Shown here in pieces: positions 58,575 to 64,000 of a DNA stretch of 64,000 bases. Origin of the DNA: Galerina marginata (taxonomy: Eukaryota > Basidiomycota > Agaricomycetes > Agaricales > Galerinaceae); the NCBI GenBank assembly GCA_023014335.1, contig JAECYW010000017.1, positions 1,178,001 through 1,242,000 on the forward strand, in the 5' to 3' direction. Made by a program: the position numbers and the translations under genes. The notes under the pieces were generated by a model. The model searched no databases. It was given only the letters and a program-made list of their open reading frames with translations, and was not told the origin of the DNA. Within the stretch, counting starts at the first letter, position 1; each line of letters starts with the position of its first letter.

Positions 58575-60601
58575 TCATAAACTAGCTTGCAAGTTGTTGG
58601 CCTGCCAATCCCACAACGACTTTTCAAATTCCTCGGAAATTTTTGCATCTTCCATGTTTAGTTTCTCCTCGTGTTCCAATTCTGTTCGTAATTCGGTCTG
58701 ATGTATTTCCTCGGACAACAGATCGTCCGTGGAAAACAACTGTCGGTGAGTTGGAAGGGAACACCATAAAAGGGATTGAGGGAGAGAGAATCGAGGTGGT
58801 TGGGCCGGCTGCAGACTCACTCCGGGTTGATGATTGTCCCCCTCAGCACCAACGTTGGTATTCCGGACAGAAACTGTCTGCTTCTCGTTTCCCTCTTGTC
58901 CCAAAAATTGCGCAATATACCTCACCTTGTCAAGATGACTCAACCCCATGGAGTTCAAACATTCTGACATGTTTTCAGCGGTGATCTAGCATGATTTCTT
59001 GGTGTGAGCCAATAGACGCAGCGTGTCAAGGGATAATCAAACCTCGTCCTGATCATATTTCCACACTTTCAACTCTCTTTTCTGCCGAATCTCTTGTTCT
59101 TTCGTAATGATGGAGCGGCGTACAATTTCTGAAACAAACCCTGTGGTTATGCTAACCAAAAGTTGTATGGTGTCTGCAGAGATCGATACATGATCCACAT
59201 CGACTGTTGGTTCGTGGATGGAGGTGTATAATCTATTGGATTGATGCCTCTTTTTAGAGGAAAGGTAGCTAGATAATTGAAACGCCGTACCTGAGTAACC
59301 GGGCGAGTGTTGATAGATGAAAAAAGTCAAGATTCATGCCGGCCAAGGCTTGAGCGTCCACGCCATGCTCCTGAAAAAACTTTTTGACACGATAAGGTTT
59401 CGTCGCGCCGCCCTGACTGTGTGGTTCATATGTCAACCTTTCATCATCATCTGAATCCACTGAATCAGATCTAGTAGTTGGGCTTGCTGTTACATTAGTG
59501 TCAGCGGAAACGCGATCATCCTCGAAATCGGCACGCAGAGCGAGCTTTTTTTTCGTATTGTAGGTCGCTGGTCGCGGCTTAGGTGGCTTCCTTAACCTCT
59601 TTAGCCGACCAGGGCGCAGCTTGACGGCGCTTGGAATAACGGGTTTCCCCGCTTGTTCAGCACGTTTTCGCCGCATGTAAAGTCGTTTCCAGACCCGACG
59701 GCGTATTTCATGTTTGGAAGCAAGGTGGAATGTGTCTTCCACGGGGTTTTCAGATGGCATTTCTGTAGCTGCCTTGTCCTAAAATACTAGTAAATACCAG
59801 TTGGTGCTAGCTAAGAAGAAAAAAACCGCTTACTGGATACGATGACGGTTGATCTGCATATTCAGACACTCCAGATTCTAGGACATAAAGGTTGAAAGGG
59901 TTAAATATACGGAACAAGCCAAGACAGCTGTACCTTGTACTTCTGGTATCGTTCCCTCGCAAGGTGCAACGGTTACAAGAAACTGAGAATCGGCTTGAGC
60001 AGATGATAGCTGTTCTGCGCCAACATTTTTGGTTTCGGCTTCGCGAATAATTTTTTCCAATACAACAAGACATGTCGAGTCTAGAAGACCCCAATGTTTC
60101 TGGTCAGCTTTTTCCCGGAAGTTACTGCCAAACGGCTCGACGTGCTGTTCATCAGAAACACAAGTAGAACGGCTTGGGGCCAGAAATGCGTCCCTTTTCT
60201 GCACTATCGAAACTCCAAGGGCATGCATCTACCTCCGACAAGGCCCTGGCAAGTTCCTCTTCGCATTGAATCCAACGTTCCGACACTTCTATAGCTGGTT
60301 CTGTTGTCCTCCTGTCTGTTGCCCTGGTATCAGTAGCCTCTCGCAAAGCACTTGACTCAAGAGCATCCAAGTAGACACAGACATCAAACGTGCTCTTGGT
60401 TTTGATGTGCTCGGCAATGAGATCAGGGCGAAGACGAGAATGCACTGTCAAACCATGAAAGAATAGATCCTTCTCCGAGGAAGTCCAATAAGAGGCAGGG
60501 GGGAAGAAAGAGGGAAGAAGGGAGGAGCTATTCTCCAACTTGCCCACCAGGTGAGCTTGAGCAAGTTCCTGGTGTCTACGGAAGACATCTGCATAAGTCA
60601 T
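58575..60601 (-). CDS. SANT/Myb-like protein, probably RRN5-type Pol I factor
   Basis: Exons 60233-60601, 59934-60198, 59834-59877, 59291-59778, 59043-59232 and 58575-58985, about 588 residues. The N-terminal part has a SANT-like helix set (SYWTSSEKDLFFHGLTVHSR.. DLIAEHIKTKSTFDVCVYL), as in Rrn5 of the yeast UAF complex that drives rDNA transcription. A basic stretch follows (RRRVWKRLYMRRKRAEQAG, RPGRLKRLRKPPKPRPAT), then a histone-fold-like helical segment (DADTIQLLVSITTGFVSEIVRR-like, about 59.15 kb), then an acidic tail. The gap between exons 1 and 2 is only 34 nt (60199-60232, GTAG..GCAG), shorter than any other intron here; a one-base error instead of an intron is equally possible. RRN5 orthology is moderate confidence. 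Confidence 0.68.
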
Positions 60602-60901
60602 GGAGGTGAGTACATTGATCCAAGTTCAAGAGCTAATTAAAGCTCGCGTCTTGCTTAAAATGGTTCCATTACGTAATTATAAATCCAAATTAAAAACCAA
60701 TAAATCCATTAATACACGTCCCAGGTTAGTTTTATTTCTTCAATGTGCAAGATCAAGCTCATATTTGTTATCAGGTCCAGATACCGTAGAGGACGTAACC
60801 TCCAAATTAACCCACCGCGTCCGCCGAAGCGACATCTCCTTGCTGCTTGGCATGCTGTTTTGGCCTTGGGTATTCTTCGGCGTGCATGTATAAACACCAA
60901 T
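60602..60901. other. Intergenic between two leftward genes
   Basis: 300 bp: promoter of the SANT gene and 3' flank of the acyl-CoA ligase. Open frames here are shadows. Confidence 0.4.
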
Positions 60902-63776
60902 TTACAGGTTCGCCAATGGCTCTCTCCCAGCCTTACCAATGCCACCTCGACGCCGTAGTTCCCAGTGGCTTTTTGCAATCTTCCGGAGTTCACCTTTAAT
61001 AATCTTTCCTGACGGAGTCCGCTCTGAAACTTTGTTAGCACTTTGTCAACGTCCATGAACTTCACGACGGCATACCAAAGGTAGAATTTAGTATGACCAC
61101 CATGACAGGAACAGCAAATTTAGGGAGACTAAAGAACAAGACGTCAGCGGCGCAGATAGGGCAGGGACAACTAATTAAGCAACGGACCGGGATTTCGCAT
61201 GCGCTATCAGCGTAGCTTCCGTTACCTGACCCTCATAAGTTGGTCTGATAGAAACGATTGCGGCAACCAGTTCTCCGAGCCGTTCATCTGGCACGCCTAC
61301 CGCCGCGGCTTCCAAAACCCTCGGATCGGCATACAATGCATTCTCCACGGTCACAGAGTCCTTGATTTATGTGTTCAGTCACTGAGAGTGTCGGAAATTG
61401 GGCAAATCCTGGCTTACAACATTCTCTCCTCCTCGAATAATGATATCCTTGACTTATTTTGAGAATGAAACTGATGAGTGATTCATAACTCAGTGTACCA
61501 GGTAGACCAAACTCACGCCTGTCCTTGATGTATAAAAAACCTTCGTCATCCAGATAGCCAATGTCTCCTGTTCTGAGCCAACCATCTTTTGTGATTACTG
61601 CATTCGTCGCTTCTGTCGTAGGAAGCAGTCAGCAACCGTATGAGATGACCTTGTCGAAAAAACACACCAGGCTCACGCCAGTAGCCTTTCATCACATTGG
61701 GACCGCGTCTTCGAAAACATTAAAATGCCTTCTCCAGCAAAAATTAAATGATAAGAACATCACTCACAACCATACCTCCCCGACGGCACCTGTAGGAAGG
61801 CAAGTGTTCTCGTGGACGATTTTGATCTCATTGACTGGAGATGCCCGACCCCTGATGAATTCGAAGATGCATCAGTAGGGAATATTTCCATGACAAGCCA
61901 TGAGATCTTACGTGCTGGCTGGGCGGACAATATAATCTTCTCCTGCAACCTTGGATGGTATTTAGATTCCATCTGAAATATCGGATCAACCTACATACCG
62001 AAACAGCAATCGAGTTTGTCTCCGTCAACCCGTAGCCTTGTATCCTACCTTCGTGATTTAGCGGCAGACATTGATAATGATGAAAATTGCACTAAACCCA
62101 CATTGTTGCAGTAGGAAAGGCTTTTCTTGCCCTGATGACGAGCGTGTCAGGGGCAGGAGCGCCACCAAAAAGAAGACCTTCCAGAGGGTGACCGACTAGA
62201 GAACTTAGAGTCAGATCGGTGACCATGGATGGCACTCTAATGGGCTAATAAGTTTGGCTACTGGCTGGAAGGAGAACAAGATCTTACCCGCCCGCAACAG
62301 CGACATTTTCCTGCTTGATCAGTCTTTAAAATCTTCAGCAACAATTGCGCAGGCAGGTAGGGTTATTCTTACTTGACCACTGAAAACTCTATCAGAGTGA
62401 TACAATCGCACATTCAATAAACGATTATACCTTCTTCAATGTCCCATTTTCGTGTCATGACAATCTTCATTCCGGTCATTGTGGCCATCATCTAAAATTC
62501 ACCAGGTGAGATTCAGGGATAAAACCTTCAGTTTGAAATAGACCAAACTGAAAAACTTGTGGAACCAGTGACATGGAAGAGAGGGACAGTGACAAGCGTG
62601 GCCTTCTGTGGGCCTATTCTTTGAATAGTTGGGAAGTCCTCCCCTCGTCGCAACGACGCGCGAAAGCCACCGACCAGGACCTGCGTTAAAAAATGAGCAG
62701 TTTCAAAGGCCCGTACACGTAAAATTTAAGCACTGTACATTTAAAACATTTGTCAGAAATTGGCGCTGGGTACTGAGGACGCCTTTGGGAAGTCCAGTAG
62801 TACCTGCCGGATGGTAGATCAAATTAAAATTGACAAGCTTCATAAAATCACATCACGAACCCGACGTAAATATTAGAGTTGCGTTGTCTTCAGGAAGGAT
62901 AGAAATAGCAGAGTCAATCATTTCTGACTCGTCACCGTGATCCTCATTCAATTTTTGTTCAAATGATTTCATGCCTTCCCACCGTTTCGCACTGTCTTTG
63001 AATTCGAATACGAGGAATCCTTTCACTTCTGTGGTAAGACTTATTTCCGAAACTGCTTGTTGCAAGATGTCGGCTCTTTCTGGATCAAGAATGACAAGTT
63101 TACACTGAGTGTGTGCAAAACAATGTCTTAGCGGTTCTTGGGGTAGCCACCTAGGCATTCATGCAATTAAAGTATTTATTTCAATAACGAGAATCAATCA
63201 CTTACGCGTTGAGTAGCACAGACACCGCTCCGATAAGGTCTGAAAATCTTATCAAGGGATTATTCATAACAAGAGGACGATCGTTCGTACGGCATGCCCA
63301 GAACGCGACTAGATACTCGGGACAGTTCCGAGAGCAGATCCCGATTCTATCACCTGAATATGCGTAAAATGGTGCTTTTATTTAAGTGGTAGTCCAAAAA
63401 GTTGAAAAAACGGCAAGCTAAAAGCTCACCTTTCTTGATTTCATAAACGCTTCGGAACATTGTTGCCACCTTAATGGCACGGTCGTGTACTTGGCGGTAT
63501 GTCAGGCGCTGATCTTCGTAAACGATGTATGTGTCGCCAGAATATTGCGAAACAGCGGAAAGCCAAAATTCCCTCAACGACGGCCATAAGTTTTTGTAGA
63601 CTCGGTAGAGCCTTCCGTCCACTAGAGTTGTTTCTACCTCGTGAATGCTTCCAGGAGAGGTGAGTAAAGTTTCCGCTACGGAACAATGACGCGTTTTCTT
63701 TGGTAAACGAAGCTCGGTGACACGGTATGGAAGGCGACTCACTTTCCGCCAACGTCCGCTGGGGTTTCCAAGACAT
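60902..63776 (-). CDS. AMP-binding acyl-CoA ligase (one frame break as given)
   Basis: Nineteen exons: 63743-63776, 63430-63675, 63291-63353, 63206-63239, 62861-63150, 62739-62803, 62549-62680, 62431-62491, about 62288-62332, 62102-62236, 61999-62044, 61912-61949, 61768-61851, 61668-61708, 61517-61612, 61418-61452, 61188-61360, 61076-61128 and 60902-61023; about 597 residues. Adenylate-forming motifs are all present: [12 protein letters not shown] (P-loop, interrupted by an intron), [37 protein letters not shown] and the catalytic lysine in [14 protein letters not shown]. It activates a carboxylic acid to its CoA thioester; chain length unknown. The C-terminus (EPLANL) is not a PTS1 signal. 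Exon 9 is one base short of frame between IEE and [12 protein letters not shown]. Start chosen at [11 protein letters not shown]. Confidence 0.88.
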
Positions 63777-64000
63777 TTTTTGAGTCGTCGAATTGCAACT
63801 AGCAAATGGAAAGAATGGTGGTCGGGAAAATGGACTTGATGCAAGAGCTTTTATGGAGATGCATTAGGTTCATAAGGAGAATAGTGTCACCATACGGAAC
63901 TCCCCATATCACTCAGGGATAGGAAGAAATGTAATGATCTTCAAGACGCATCTCTGTCATTATCCGCGGAATTCTCACTTCCCGCGGTTCTGCCAGCTTG
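63777..64000. other. Upstream flank of the acyl-CoA ligase, window edge
   Basis: 224 bp upstream of the ligase start codon; presumably promoter. Nothing recognised up to the edge. Confidence 0.4.

Noticed and set aside
57027..63776. Possible biosynthetic cluster (oxidoreductase plus acyl-CoA ligase)
   Set aside because: No synthase, P450, transporter or pathway regulator; an RRN5-like gene lies between them. Ordinary neighbours.
1..64000. Transposons, terminal repeats, CRISPR arrays, prokaryotic operons
   Set aside because: None visible. The spliceosomal introns and eukaryotic gene set rule out a prokaryotic reading, and no long terminal or inverted repeats were noticed by eye.

Overview
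The window looks like nuclear DNA of a mushroom-forming basidiomycete (Agaricomycetes). Genes are packed on both strands, typically 100-400 bp apart. They are cut by many short introns (mostly 44-75 nt) with GT..AG ends, CTNAN-like branch points and many very small exons. The proteins read as fungal orthologues of yeast and human housekeeping genes. I see no transposon, no rRNA or tRNA gene, no CRISPR array and no biosynthetic gene cluster. Gene models below were spliced by hand, about 175 introns in all, and most sum to an exact multiple of three.

Layout. 1-11 kb: PHD-finger protein (cut by the left edge), ILV1 threonine deaminase, complex I subunit NDUFB3, TOP1 topoisomerase I, CDS1 CDP-diacylglycerol synthase, a transglutaminase-like protein. 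11-14 kb: a sparse stretch with a (CAA)n microsatellite and one hypothetical gene. 14-22 kb: ribosomal protein RPS23 back to back with mitochondrial tyrosyl-tRNA synthetase, then a 19-exon TM9SF/nonaspanin back to back with the tRNA-guanine transglycosylase QTRT1. 22-33 kb: DBP10 helicase, the DASH subunit DUO1, a protein with an RNase H1 N-terminal (hybrid-binding-like) domain, ATG27, a hypothetical protein, and ataxin-3. 33-44 kb: PA-TM-RING ubiquitin ligase, GYP5-like TBC Rab-GAP, Yippee-like protein, allantoinase, ABC1/ADCK kinase, SUB1/PC4. 44.8-56.8 kb: the giant HECT ligase TOM1/HUWE1 (21 exons, about 3630 residues). 57-64 kb: quinone oxidoreductase, an RRN5-like SANT protein and an AMP-binding acyl-CoA ligase.

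The genes do not form one pathway. Three ubiquitin-system genes (ataxin-3, RING ligase, TOM1) lie within 25 kb, but nothing in the sequence ties them together. Several pairs share divergent promoters of 130-320 bp.

The most unusual observations concern gene structure, not a new system. There are four GC-AG introns, one of which splits the catalytic-cysteine codon of the HECT ligase. Micro-exons go down to 6 nt, and several carry active-site residues. A set of single-base reading-frame breaks occurs in otherwise intact genes: four +1 breaks in TOM1, one -1 break in the acyl-CoA ligase and one unresolved splice in ataxin-3. Sequencing or assembly error is the simplest explanation for the breaks; cDNA would settle it.
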